This document shows, one piece after another, positions 1 through 7,406 of a DNA stretch of 10,112 nt (positions are counted from its first letter, which is position 1; each line of letters opens with the position of its first letter). Made by a program: the position numbers and the translations under genes. This DNA comes from an uncultured beta proteobacterium. Lineage in GTDB: Bacteria > Pseudomonadota > Gammaproteobacteria > Burkholderiales > Burkholderiaceae. Under the pieces are notes generated by a model. It was given only the letters and a program-made list of their open reading frames with translations. It searched no databases and was not told the origin of the DNA. The DNA lies in the NCBI GenBank assembly GCA_903827075.1, contig CAIKGX010000067.1:1-10112 (forward strand). Reading direction: 5' to 3'.

Positions 1-8
1 ACTTAATA

Positions 9-356
9 ATGAAACCTGGCATTCACCCCGAATATCGTGAAATCGTCTTTGTAGACGTTTCTAACAACTTCAGCTTCAAGACTCGCTCGACTATGAATAC
101 GAGAGAGACGATCAAGTGGTAAGATGGCAATGAGTATCCATTGGCCAAAATTGAGACTTCATCTGAGTCACACCCTTTCTACACTGGTACCCAGAAGATT
201 ATGGATACTGCTGGTCGTGTTGAGAAATTCCGCCAGAAGTTCGGCACCAAAGCCGTTGCTAAAGCAAGTGGTGATGGCGCAGCCAAAACAGCTGAGAAAA
301 AAGCTGCTGCTGCAGAAGCAAAAGCTGCTGAAAAGCCAGCTAAGAAGAAGGCTTAA
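9..356 (+). pseudogene. rpmE2: 50S ribosomal protein L31 type B, interrupted by an in-frame stop
   Basis: L31 is a small protein of the large ribosomal subunit that bridges to the 30S head. Reading from ATG at 9 gives MKPGIHPEYREIVF, the typical start of type B L31. The same frame continues through YPLAKIE, SSESHPFYTG, QKIMDTAGRVEKFRQKFG to TAA at 354-356. There is no Cys anywhere, which marks the zinc-free type B form. Codon 38 (120-122) is TAA, between KW and DGNEYPLAK, where relatives carry an ordinary residue. A single GAA to TAA change would explain it, and the frame is intact on both sides. Translation would stop after 37 residues; restart at TTG 141 would give only a C-terminal piece. 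After the conserved core (to about residue 79) comes an Ala/Lys-rich tail of about 36 residues, making the full frame 115 codons against the usual 85-90. Identity is near certain. Whether it is a true pseudogene or a base-call error cannot be told from the sequence. Confidence 0.85.
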
Positions 357-399
357 TACAAGTAGGGGTTGGGAAACCTCCCTCCCCTGCGAGATAATC

Positions 400-423
400 A
401 AGGCAGCGTTTGCTGCCTTTTTT
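400..423 (+). terminator. Rho-independent terminator of rpmE2
   Basis: A perfect 6-bp stem GGCAGC (402-407) / GCTGCC (412-417) with a GTTT loop is followed at once by six T (418-423). The stem can extend by two A-T pairs into the flanking AA and TT. It lies 43 bases after the rpmE2 stop and 28 bases before the next start codon. It should end the rpmE2 transcript and separate it from the glycosyltransferase-MATE pair. Confidence 0.88.
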
Positions 424-451
424 ATTGCCGCTAAATTAACACCCTTGACCC

Positions 452-2170
452 ATGGTTAAACTCACCGCCGCCGCCACCACCTCCATTCCACGCATTATTA
501 TTTTTGCGCTGACATTGATCTACGGTCTTGCTGGACTCTTTGCACGTGACCCCTGGAAAAACGAAGATGCTATTGGTTTTGGGGGTATGTGGGCTTTGTA
601 TCATGGCAAGGCAATCGATTGGATCGTTCCTCATTTAAGCGGTCGCGACGTTTCTTTAGGCGCCCCATTGCCTTATTGGCTTGGTGCGGCCCTCATGGAC
701 ATCTTTGGTCCATTCATCGGCATGGCTAATGCAGCGCGCTTGTACTCAGCAATTTGCTTCTTTGCTGCTGCTCTTGCTATTTGGTATGCCACCTACCTTT
801 TAGGTCGCAGACCAGAAGTGCAGCCCATGGTCTTGGCAGTAGGCGGACAACCAGGTCGCCGGAACTACGGTATGACCCTGGCCGATGGTGCGCTCCTTAT
901 CTTCCTAGCTTGCGTCGGCTTAGCTCAACGTGCTCATGAAACCACGCCCATGATGGCGCAACTCATGGGCATTAGTATTGTTTTATACGGCACTGTACGT
1001 GGCTTAGATAAGCCATGGCAAGGTGGCTTATGGACAGGCTTAGGGATTGCTATTGTGGCCTTGTCTAGCAACCTTACCTTGAGCCTGATTGTGGTGAGCT
1101 CCACCATCATTGCCGTGATTGCTAGTAATGCCAAGCTTCGTTTTCGTTGGACCTTAACCAGTACCGTTTTGGGCTTAATCGGTTTTGCCATTTGGCCTGC
1201 GCTTTGGTATCTGGGCAACCTTAGCCCAGAATGGCGCCATATTGCTGAAGAAGGTTGGCGCAATACGCCTGAAATGAAAGCCACACCCTCTTATGAATCG
1301 CTTGGGTTTTTTAGTGTGAACTTTTGGGCCTATGCTTGGCCGGTCTGGCCTCTAGCGATGATCTCGCTGGCCCATTGGGGTCGGGTAAAAGATGCAGGTC
1401 AATGGCGTGCACCCCATCTGTGCATCCCTCTGAGCTTATTTATTGGCGGTTTAATTTATTTGTTGTTCCGCCTAGAGGCGAATGAGCATGACCTCATGAT
1501 CTTGATCCCAAGCCTGTCGATCATTGCCGCATTTAGCTTGCCCATTTTGAAGCGGGGCTTAATTAGCTTTATTGATTGGTTTGCGATGTTTAGCTTCACC
1601 CTCATTGCACTGGCAATTTGGATTATTTGGATTGCCAAAGTGACTGGCTATCCAGAGACAACCGCTGCGAACTTATCCCGATTGCTTCCTGGCTTTCAAG
1701 CACAATTTGATTATCTAGGATTTATTGTTGCCCTCATCATTACAGGTATTTGGTTATCTATTGTGCGCTGGAGAACCTCACGGGCGCCAAAAGAAATCTG
1801 GCGTTGCCTTATTATTTCCGCATCTGGCACTACCTTAATGTGGGTACTCTTGATGACTTTGTGGCTGCCCACCATTAACTACGCTAAGACCTATCGCTAT
1901 GTATCAGAACGTTTAGTCCAAATTATTGCCAACACGCCTGGCTGTATTGATACTAGCAATTTAGGTATGGCACAGCTTGCCTCTTTTGACTACTTTACTC
2001 GCTTGCCCTTACGCGATGATCCTAGCTGTAACCTGATGCTGACCCATAGCTCCTTAGAAGCGAAAGCCTATGCAAGCTTAAATAAGAAACAAATTACTCT
2101 ACTCTGGGAAGATCGACGTGCAGCCGATAGAGATGAGCGCCTGCGTCTTTATCAAATTACTCCAGAGTAA
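452..2170 (+). CDS. ArnT/PMT-like GT-C membrane glycosyltransferase
   Basis: This is an integral membrane glycosyltransferase of the GT-C fold (GT39/ArnT/PMT-like). Such enzymes use a polyprenyl-phosphate sugar and transfer it to lipid or protein acceptors on the periplasmic side. The 572-residue product starts with one membrane helix (about 13-30). A first periplasmic loop follows with acidic residues in RDPWKNED (about 32-39), where the family's catalytic acid lies, and then GAPLPYW (about 70-76), resembling the PPL-YW motif of ArnT. Many more hydrophobic helices run to about residue 470. A soluble C-terminal domain of about 100 residues carries two Cys (about 497 and 525) that could form a disulfide. 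ATG 452 is the first start after an in-frame TGA at 446-448; no good Shine-Dalgarno is seen. The MATE gene follows three bases downstream. Donor and acceptor cannot be named. No arn-type aminoarabinose genes are nearby, so lipid A modification is not supported here. Confidence 0.8.
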   Translation: MVKLTAAATTSIPRIIIFALTLIYGLAGLFARDPWKNEDAIGFGGMWALYHGKAIDWIVPHLSGRDVSLGAPLPYWLGAALMDIFGPFIGMANAARLYSAICFFAAALAIWYATYLLGRRPEVQPMVLAVGGQPGRRNYGMTLADGALLIFLACVGLAQRAHETTPMMAQLMGISIVLYGTVRGLDKPWQGGLWTGLGIAIVALSSNLTLSLIVVSSTIIAVIASNAKLRFRWTLTSTVLGLIGFAIWPALWYLGNLSPEWRHIAEEGWRNTPEMKATPSYESLGFFSVNFWAYAWPVWPLAMISLAHWGRVKDAGQWRAPHLCIPLSLFIGGLIYLLFRLEANEHDLMILIPSLSIIAAFSLPILKRGLISFIDWFAMFSFTLIALAIWIIWIAKVTGYPETTAANLSRLLPGFQAQFDYLGFIVALIITGIWLSIVRWRTSRAPKEIWRCLIISASGTTLMWVLLMTLWLPTINYAKTYRYVSERLVQIIANTPGCIDTSNLGMAQLASFDYFTRLPLRDDPSCNLMLTHSSLEAKAYASLNKKQITLLWEDRRAADRDERLRLYQITPE

Positions 2171-2173
2171 ATC

Positions 2174-3565
2174 GTGTTGCACTTTAAGTTATCGCGTCTA
2201 CGCGAGGATATCCTCTCTCTATTAAAACTCGCTGGCCCCATTCTGATTGGGCAATTAGCAGTCATTGCTTTTGGTGTTTTGGATACTGCGATGACAGCGC
2301 GTTACTCCGCAGATGATCTTGCTGCATTAGCAATGGCATCGGCTATTTTTATCAGCGTGTATGTTGGGCTCACCGGCGTGATATCTGCTCTTGCTCCTAT
2401 TGCAGGGCAACTCTTTGGTGCCAAACGCTTTGATGAGATAGGTGAAGAAGTGCGTCAATCTGTTTGGCTGGCAGTAGGGCTCACTTTCTTGGGCTGTTTG
2501 ATTTTGCTCAATGCCGACTATCTTTTAGCAATCTCCCATGTGAACCCAGATATTGAAGGAAAGGCTCGTCTCTATCTCCATATTCTGGCTTTGGGTTTAC
2601 CTGCCAGCATGGGTATGCGCGTACTCATGGCTTTGCATAATGCTGTCTCGCGGCCTCTTGTCATTACCATCGTGCAATTAATTGGATTGGGCTTAAAGCT
2701 ACCTCTAAACTGGTTATTTATTTACGGCGGTTTTGGTATCGAAGGCATGGGCGGTCCAGGTTGCGCAGTAGCGACTGTCATTATCAGTTGGCTATGGCTC
2801 TTCATCACTTTGGGCTTTATATTGTTTGACGACTTTTATAAACCACTGAAGATCTTTAGTCATTTCAGCATGCCAGACTGGCATCGCATCTGGACCTTGC
2901 TCCGCCTTGGCACCCCCATTGGTTTTAGTTATTTAATTGAAGTGACCTCATTCACCTTCATGTCGCTATTCATTGCCCGCCTTGGTACAACAGCCTTAGC
3001 CGGCCATCAGATTGTGGCGAATATGGGTACTGTGATTTATATGGTCCCTTTATCCCTCTCGATTGCAACGATGACTTTAGTCTCACAATCGATTGGTGCC
3101 AATAAGCAAGAACGTGCTGAAGAGATTGGCTGGTCATCGGTTTTCTTTACTACCGTGGTCTGTGTTTCTATTGGCATTGCAGTGTGGGTCTTTAGGATGG
3201 CGCTCTTAGACTTATACGATCCGCCAGAAGAGGTAAAGCTGTTATCCATTCCCCTCTTTTTGTTTATTGCTCTCTATCAGGTATTCGATGCCCTGCAAGT
3301 CACTGCGGCATTTATTCTGCGTGCTTATCGCATCGCTTTTTGGCCTATGTTGATATACGCCGGATCACTCTGGGGTGTAGGCTTAGGTGGTGGTTACCTC
3401 ATGGGCTTTAATGTCCTAGGCAACACCCCCCCATTTTTACAAGGGGCCAATGGCTTTTGGGCAGGCAATAGCATTAGCCTTGGTTTGGCTGCCTGCTTGC
3501 TACTCTACCTCTTTAGAAGAACGGCGGCGCGTTTTGAGAAAACCCACCCTCCAGTTGAAGTCTAA
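2174..3565 (+). CDS. MATE family exporter (NorM-like)
   Basis: This is a 463-residue transporter of the MATE family, within the MOP superfamily. NorM-type members expel cationic drugs, dyes and metabolites in exchange for Na+ or H+ across the inner membrane. Its length and about 12 hydrophobic segments fit the family. The N-terminal half has the typical GPILIGQLAVIAFGVLDTAM helix, with the Asp found in NorM helix 1, followed by SALAPIAGQLFGAKR at the cytoplasmic loop. The second half repeats the pattern with GTTALAGHQIVANMG and TLVSQSIGANK. Translation most likely begins at GTG 2174, directly followed by TTG. It lies in the same frame as the upstream glycosyltransferase, separated only by that gene's TAA and one ATC codon, so translational coupling is likely. 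Substrate is unknown. Because MOP proteins include lipid-linked sugar flippases and the partner is a glycosyltransferase, an envelope glycolipid role is possible but only inferred. Confidence 0.92.
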   Translation: MLHFKLSRLREDILSLLKLAGPILIGQLAVIAFGVLDTAMTARYSADDLAALAMASAIFISVYVGLTGVISALAPIAGQLFGAKRFDEIGEEVRQSVWLAVGLTFLGCLILLNADYLLAISHVNPDIEGKARLYLHILALGLPASMGMRVLMALHNAVSRPLVITIVQLIGLGLKLPLNWLFIYGGFGIEGMGGPGCAVATVIISWLWLFITLGFILFDDFYKPLKIFSHFSMPDWHRIWTLLRLGTPIGFSYLIEVTSFTFMSLFIARLGTTALAGHQIVANMGTVIYMVPLSLSIATMTLVSQSIGANKQERAEEIGWSSVFFTTVVCVSIGIAVWVFRMALLDLYDPPEEVKLLSIPLFLFIALYQVFDALQVTAAFILRAYRIAFWPMLIYAGSLWGVGLGGGYLMGFNVLGNTPPFLQGANGFWAGNSISLGLAACLLLYLFRRTAARFEKTHPPVEV

Positions 3566-3574
3566 TCTCAGGAT

Positions 3575-4642
3575 TTACTTACCGTAAACCTTAAGGGTAG
3601 ATGTATCGTCTTCCAAGCGGCGCTTAAAGTTTCTACCTTCTACCGGTCCGCTTCCTGGATGGGCGGTAATAAAGTTTTGCCCAGCCAATTGTTTTTGCAC
3701 ATCCTCTGCAAGAGAGATTGATGCTAACTTCATGAGCTTAGCCATACTATGTTTAAAGCCATTGTCTTTGCCATCAATCTTGACTTCATTGCCAACGCCA
3801 GAACCAATAAATGAGGCAACAATTTGACTGGTATTGGTGTCAATCACATTAAAGTCGACCACAACATCCAATGCCACCTGCTGAGTGCTTGAACTTGTTC
3901 CAGGAATATCGTAAATATTATCCGTTAAGGAGACTTCAGCAAGTACACCATAGAGTACGTAGTTAGCTTCCCCGAAATCACCAGCTTTAATACGCCGAAC
4001 AATATCAAAATACTCATCACCTTGTGTTGGGGTACTCACCGAAGGTCTAGCCTGCACTACTTTATAGCCTGATTTAATTAATAGGCCTCTAATCGGATTG
4101 GCTAAATAGCGTAGCTCGCCATATTCATTTTTAGCTTCATATCCCGACTTCTTCATGGTTTGAATATGGTTACTACTAGAGGTGCTTTCAGGCGCTTCAG
4201 AACCTACTACCGGTGTCGATGCCGAAGTGCTAGGGTCAGTGGACTTTGGATCAGCCAAGTTGGTGAACTTCACAGGGAAAGCTGATGAATTTGGCCCTCC
4301 AGTAATGGCAGAAGCATCTGCCTTATCCGCATCGACCTCCATGACTTTTGGAGTAATTACCGAGCTAATGACAGGGCCAGAACTCGATTGGCTTTGTCGC
4401 CTAGTTTCTTCAATATAGCTAAGGTTCTTACCCTCTTTTTTAAAATAAATATCCGTTACAGCAATCGACTTGGACTCCTCATTTAATGCTTTTGCTGTGA
4501 TTGCTGGATTTTGTGGGGGAGCTGGTTCAGCCTGAGCAAGAGGAAGCGCCTGTGGATTTGGCTTAGGAGTGCTACTGCAGCCCGTTATCAACACCCCCGC
4601 TAATCCTAAGCACATGATGAAACTAGTTTGATAAAAACGCAT
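3575..4642 (-). CDS. CsgG/LpoB-like outer-membrane lipoprotein with long linker
   Basis: A predicted lipoprotein of 355 residues. The signal peptide ends in a lipobox LITGC with Cys22; +2 is Ser, so outer-membrane sorting is expected. Residues 23 to about 165 are low-complexity and rich in Pro, Ser, Thr and Ala, as in a disordered linker. A compact domain follows (about 166-322). Its strand patterns ANYVLYGVLAEVS (226-238) and DVVVDFNVIDTNTSQIVASF (259-278) parallel AQYRIEGSIASIV and the FNLNLIN/GLIEWA strands of the LpoB next to it, which suggests the CsgG/LpoB/TolB-N type fold. I chose ATG at 4642: AGAGG lies 10 bases upstream, and the signal peptide begins there. A frame open to 4726 would add 28 residues, bury the signal peptide and overlap lpoB. 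It starts 22 bases after lpoB and ends the minus-strand operon. Its exact function is unknown; a structural or regulatory role beside LpoB is inferred. Confidence 0.78.
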   Translation of the reverse strand: MRFYQTSFIMCLGLAGVLITGCSSTPKPNPQALPLAQAEPAPPQNPAITAKALNEESKSIAVTDIYFKKEGKNLSYIEETRRQSQSSSGPVISSVITPKVMEVDADKADASAITGGPNSSAFPVKFTNLADPKSTDPSTSASTPVVGSEAPESTSSSNHIQTMKKSGYEAKNEYGELRYLANPIRGLLIKSGYKVVQARPSVSTPTQGDEYFDIVRRIKAGDFGEANYVLYGVLAEVSLTDNIYDIPGTSSSTQQVALDVVVDFNVIDTNTSQIVASFIGSGVGNEVKIDGKDNGFKHSMAKLMKLASISLAEDVQKQLAGQNFITAHPGSGPVEGRNFKRRLEDDTSTLKVYGK

Positions 4643-4664
4643 ATGGTCTGATCCTCTATATTTC

Positions 4665-5264
4665 TTATCGAGTGGCAGTCTTACGAATCTCTTTTTCATC
4701 AGCCCACTCAATGAGGCCAGATTCATTATTAATCAGGTTGAGATTAAATACATAAAAGACATCTTTGACATCCTTGGTATTTTTCACAATAGAAGCAATC
4801 GATCCTTCAATACGATATTGGGCGCCTTGCATATTCCCAGTCTTACTGATGGTACTATTTTTATACAGCCCCGACTGATTCTGGCGCTTTAACTCTTCTA
4901 CTTGGTTTGGCATTTCCGTAACGCTAACAGCAAATCGAACTTGGCCGCTCTTTACTAACTGAGTCCGAATCTTATCCGTGATCACTCTGGTGTCAATGTA
5001 CTCGGCAGTCTTGTTTTTAACCTCAGCCAGAGTCACGATAGGCGCATCTTTGCTTGCTGAAATGGCCTTAGATTGCAAAAGAGATCGGGTCATCGCCTCT
5101 GCAATCATCTGCAGATCAGTAGAGCCATAATCTGCATTGACTGTTTCCACCGCTTTGGAATCTCCGTAGCGAACCTGAGGGCCTGAAGAGCAAGCAGCCA
5201 AGGATAACGAGGTAATGAGAAGTGCAAGAACATTCATTTTTTGGTGATTGAGTGTCATAGTCAT
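4665..5264 (-). CDS. lpoB: LpoB-family penicillin-binding protein activator
   Basis: LpoB is an outer-membrane lipoprotein that reaches through the periplasm and stimulates the bifunctional peptidoglycan synthase PBP1B (known in E. coli). The 199-residue product has a lipoprotein signal ending SLAAC (Cys25, Ser at +2). The family region AVETVNADYGSTDLQ (38-52), the GAQYRIEGSIASI strand (147-159) and the C-terminal GLIEWADEKEIRK (183-195) are close to what I recall as canonical LpoB. The stretch between Cys25 and the start of the domain is only about 15-20 residues, whereas E. coli LpoB has a linker of roughly 50. Starts at 5264 or 5258 keep a Lys/His-bearing n-region; ATG 5237 would leave none, so 5264 is preferred, although no clear Shine-Dalgarno is present. 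It lies 27 bases after ycfL, as in the enterobacterial ycfL-lpoB order. Whether it activates PBP1B here is inferred. Confidence 0.87.
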   Translation of the reverse strand: MTMTLNHQKMNVLALLITSLSLAACSSGPQVRYGDSKAVETVNADYGSTDLQMIAEAMTRSLLQSKAISASKDAPIVTLAEVKNKTAEYIDTRVITDKIRTQLVKSGQVRFAVSVTEMPNQVEELKRQNQSGLYKNSTISKTGNMQGAQYRIEGSIASIVKNTKDVKDVFYVFNLNLINNESGLIEWADEKEIRKTATR

Positions 5265-5291
5265 TTTTTACAAGTGAGTGATGCGTTTAAA

Positions 5292-5648
5292 TTATTTATA
5301 TTGATTGAGCTCGAGACGAAAATCAATTGCATCTGGCGTTGGTGCGATACCCATAATAATAGTCGACTGCCCTTTGCCAATAGTCACTGGTTTCCATGCC
5401 TCCTCATCAAATACAGCCATACCATTTTTTCCGATCCATCTAAAGCGGTAAGAAACCAAATTAGATTTGCTGTCATTCTTAATCGTGACTTGCGCTGTCA
5501 ATACCCCATTACGGGTCAAGCTACGCATATCGGTCACCTCAATACTATCGGTATCGCCATATCTCGAAGTCATCTCTTTAATAGATGGTGTGGAACTACA
5601 AGCTGCTAGCGATAAAGCAATTACTGCGGCTAGAAGATACTGTTTCAT
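5292..5648 (-). CDS. ycfL: YcfL family (DUF1425) lipoprotein
   Basis: A 118-residue lipoprotein of the YcfL/DUF1425 family, whose biochemical role is not established. The signal peptide MKQYLLAAVIALSLAAC ends in a lipobox (Cys17), and Ser at +2 predicts the outer membrane. The mature part forms a single small beta-rich domain, with the recognisable segments LTAQVTIKND (50-59) and YRFRWIGKNGM (67-77), then EEAWKPVTIGKGQS (82-95), IAPTPDAIDFRLEL (101-114). Length equals the family norm. GAGAG lies just upstream of the ATG. It starts 12 bases after the COG3014-family gene and ends 27 bases before lpoB, so the three are surely one transcript. In E. coli ycfL also sits directly before lpoB, which supports both identifications. 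A motif RYGD (29-32) recurs shortly after the lipobox of the LpoB next door. Confidence 0.88.
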   Translation of the reverse strand: MKQYLLAAVIALSLAACSSTPSIKEMTSRYGDTDSIEVTDMRSLTRNGVLTAQVTIKNDSKSNLVSYRFRWIGKNGMAVFDEEAWKPVTIGKGQSTIIMGIAPTPDAIDFRLELNQYK

Positions 5649-5660
5649 TGGGGATCTCTC

Positions 5661-7406
5661 TTATTTGAACAACTGCTGAAAACGATTAAGCAAAGTGGGG
5701 GATTCATCTCCCATATTAACGCTACTCGGACTGGCGCTTGGCGTTGGGGTTGGGGTCTCCATCGCCAATGCTGGCTTCGTCTCCGGATAGATCCCAACTA
5801 AACCCTTCAGGCCATCAAAGAAGCTAGATCTTGCTTCTGATGGTGCCAGCTCCTGAGGGGGAATAGTTACTGAATTGGTCATTTCTTTAGCATTCAATTC
5901 ACCACTCTCTTTGCTGACTAAAAATTGAATAGGCTGTTGAGTTGCCTTGGGATCATTCGATGTTAAAACGGTAGCTCTATCCCTAAACATCCGGATATAT
6001 ATCACGTTATACCCCCCTACCAAATTCACAGTTTGAGATAAAGTAAGTCCAGATGGTGTGACGTATTTCAATAGATTGGACCCAATTGGTAAATTTAACC
6101 TAGCCATATACGTTTGGGCTGGAAGTGTTGACCAATGCCGTACATCAGTGACATTCACCGACTGCATTGCAAGGCCAGTCAGTAGACCGGCAATCGCACC
6201 TGCTATGGCAGCATTGTTATTGTTTTGATTATTCCTATTACTACTCTGCTGGACTGCTCGATCAGCTGCATACTGAGCCGCTAATGAAACCAAAGCCCTT
6301 GAAGAGGCTCGAAGTACATACGCCGGCATATCATCCTTGAGATTTCTTCTCGCCATCGTATCCAGACTCGTTACCAGCTCAGGTTTAACCGATACCCCCC
6401 CAAGCTCAATAGAGTATGGCGCGAAACGTTCTGTGGATTTTTCAATCACAGGAAAGGTTAATGTCACCAGCTTTGGCCCATTGCCAATGGTAAATGTTTG
6501 GTTGAGCTTATAAGGGGTAATTTTTGGCATATATCCCGTATCAATAATGACTAGGGTGTCCGCACTCTTTTTTATGTTTCTATTTTTGATATTGGCATCT
6601 AGATTGGCTAAGCTAGATTTAAAAAAAGAAACTGAGGGTTGCAATTCGAGTGACAACCTATAGCCCGGTGCGGCAAGACTAGTCTCACCCTGAGACTCGT
6701 AAATAAAAGCAGATAAATAATAAGCCGAGGGATTTTGATATGCGTTTTTAAGGCTTCTGGTTTCCTCATCATCTAGCAGGTTTACTGGATAGCCATTTAT
6801 TTCTTGAATCTGACTTGTAGCGCCTCTGGTGGTGGGATTATTTTGTTGGTTTTGCTCAACTTGGGATAAGGCCGCAGTTTTTCTTTGAACGAGTTCTTCA
6901 ATCACTTTCTCGCGTTGGGCCATTTTTTTAGCCTCGACCATAGCATCATTCCAGCGTCCTTGAGATAGATGATTTAAGGCTAATGTTTGGCTTAAGAAGC
7001 TAATTTCATAAAGCTTGGGATCATATTCACTACTCAATCCTTCAGACAATAAGTAGGAGCTGACGTCACTAAAAGATCGTTTGAGGCGTTCATTAGTCTC
7101 TATTTCCCAGCGCTCCACCTGTGCATCCGCTATGCGCAAGCTATTGGTGCTATTGGTGATTTGACTAGGCCCAAGTAGTCTTTGCACCTGACCCATTTCT
7201 AGATAGTAAAGCGTATTTTTAGTCTTAAAGGCGTCCTGAATCGTTGCAACGCTATTTTGCAAATTACCCGTTTTAAACTGCTCTTTGCCCTCGTTCATTT
7301 TGACCTGCTGGGTCTGGGTAGCACATCCAGTGAGTAAGAATAATAAGAGAATGAAGCCAAATACTGGCCATTTAAATGGCTTGCATGGATTCAAAATGAG
7401 GGGCAT
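5661..7406 (-). CDS. COG3014-family TPR-like outer-membrane lipoprotein
   Basis: A 581-residue lipoprotein with no assigned function, which I recognise as the COG3014 type found beside ycfL and lpoB in various proteobacteria. The signal peptide ends LLFLLTGC (Cys28, Ala at +2). Residues about 30-260 are helical and TPR-like (for example EGKEQFKTGNLQNSVATIQD, and YYLSAFIYESQGETSLAAPGYRLSLELQP). A beta-rich region follows. Around 387-398 lies an Asn/Gln tract, then a glycine-zipper-like hydrophobic stretch AAIAGAIAGLLTGLAM (399-414), then DVRHWSTLPAQTYMARLNLP, typical of the family. The C-terminus has a TPTPTPSASPSS linker and a short tail. ATG 7406 gives a clean signal peptide; ATGs at 7451 and 7457 would add 15-17 residues including two Cys, and none of the three has a good ribosome site. 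It begins the lipoprotein set, about 104 bases after the Bug-family gene, and YcfL follows after 12 bases. A scaffold for the lipoproteins is an inference. Confidence 0.75.
   Translation of the reverse strand: MPLILNPCKPFKWPVFGFILLLFLLTGCATQTQQVKMNEGKEQFKTGNLQNSVATIQDAFKTKNTLYYLEMGQVQRLLGPSQITNSTNSLRIADAQVERWEIETNERLKRSFSDVSSYLLSEGLSSEYDPKLYEISFLSQTLALNHLSQGRWNDAMVEAKKMAQREKVIEELVQRKTAALSQVEQNQQNNPTTRGATSQIQEINGYPVNLLDDEETRSLKNAYQNPSAYYLSAFIYESQGETSLAAPGYRLSLELQPSVSFFKSSLANLDANIKNRNIKKSADTLVIIDTGYMPKITPYKLNQTFTIGNGPKLVTLTFPVIEKSTERFAPYSIELGGVSVKPELVTSLDTMARRNLKDDMPAYVLRASSRALVSLAAQYAADRAVQQSSNRNNQNNNNAAIAGAIAGLLTGLAMQSVNVTDVRHWSTLPAQTYMARLNLPIGSNLLKYVTPSGLTLSQTVNLVGGYNVIYIRMFRDRATVLTSNDPKATQQPIQFLVSKESGELNAKEMTNSVTIPPQELAPSEARSSFFDGLKGLVGIYPETKPALAMETPTPTPSASPSSVNMGDESPTLLNRFQQLFK

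Noticed and set aside
410..437. TTGCTG-N16-TAAATT as a promoter for the glycosyltransferase
   Set aside because: The -35-like part lies inside the terminator stem, and both hexamers match consensus poorly. Chance is as good an explanation.
124..459. Open frame of 111 codons starting just after the rpmE2 stop
   Set aside because: It is the +1 frame of rpmE2, runs through the terminator and has no protein-like composition. The L31 sequence lies in the other frame.
3566..3600. Bidirectional terminator between the convergent MATE and lipoprotein genes
   Set aside because: Only 9 bases separate the stop codons, and no stable hairpin with a T-run is visible on either strand. The short near-palindrome ACCTTAAGGGT lies inside the coding end.
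4643..4726. N-terminal extension of the CsgG-like lipoprotein by 28 residues
   Set aside because: It would overlap lpoB, put charged sequence before the signal peptide and ignore the AGAGG site upstream of ATG 4642.
5241..5609. 122-codon open frame on the + strand opposite ycfL and lpoB
   Set aside because: It is antisense to two clear lipoprotein genes, has an unlikely composition and no recognisable domain. It is a shadow frame.
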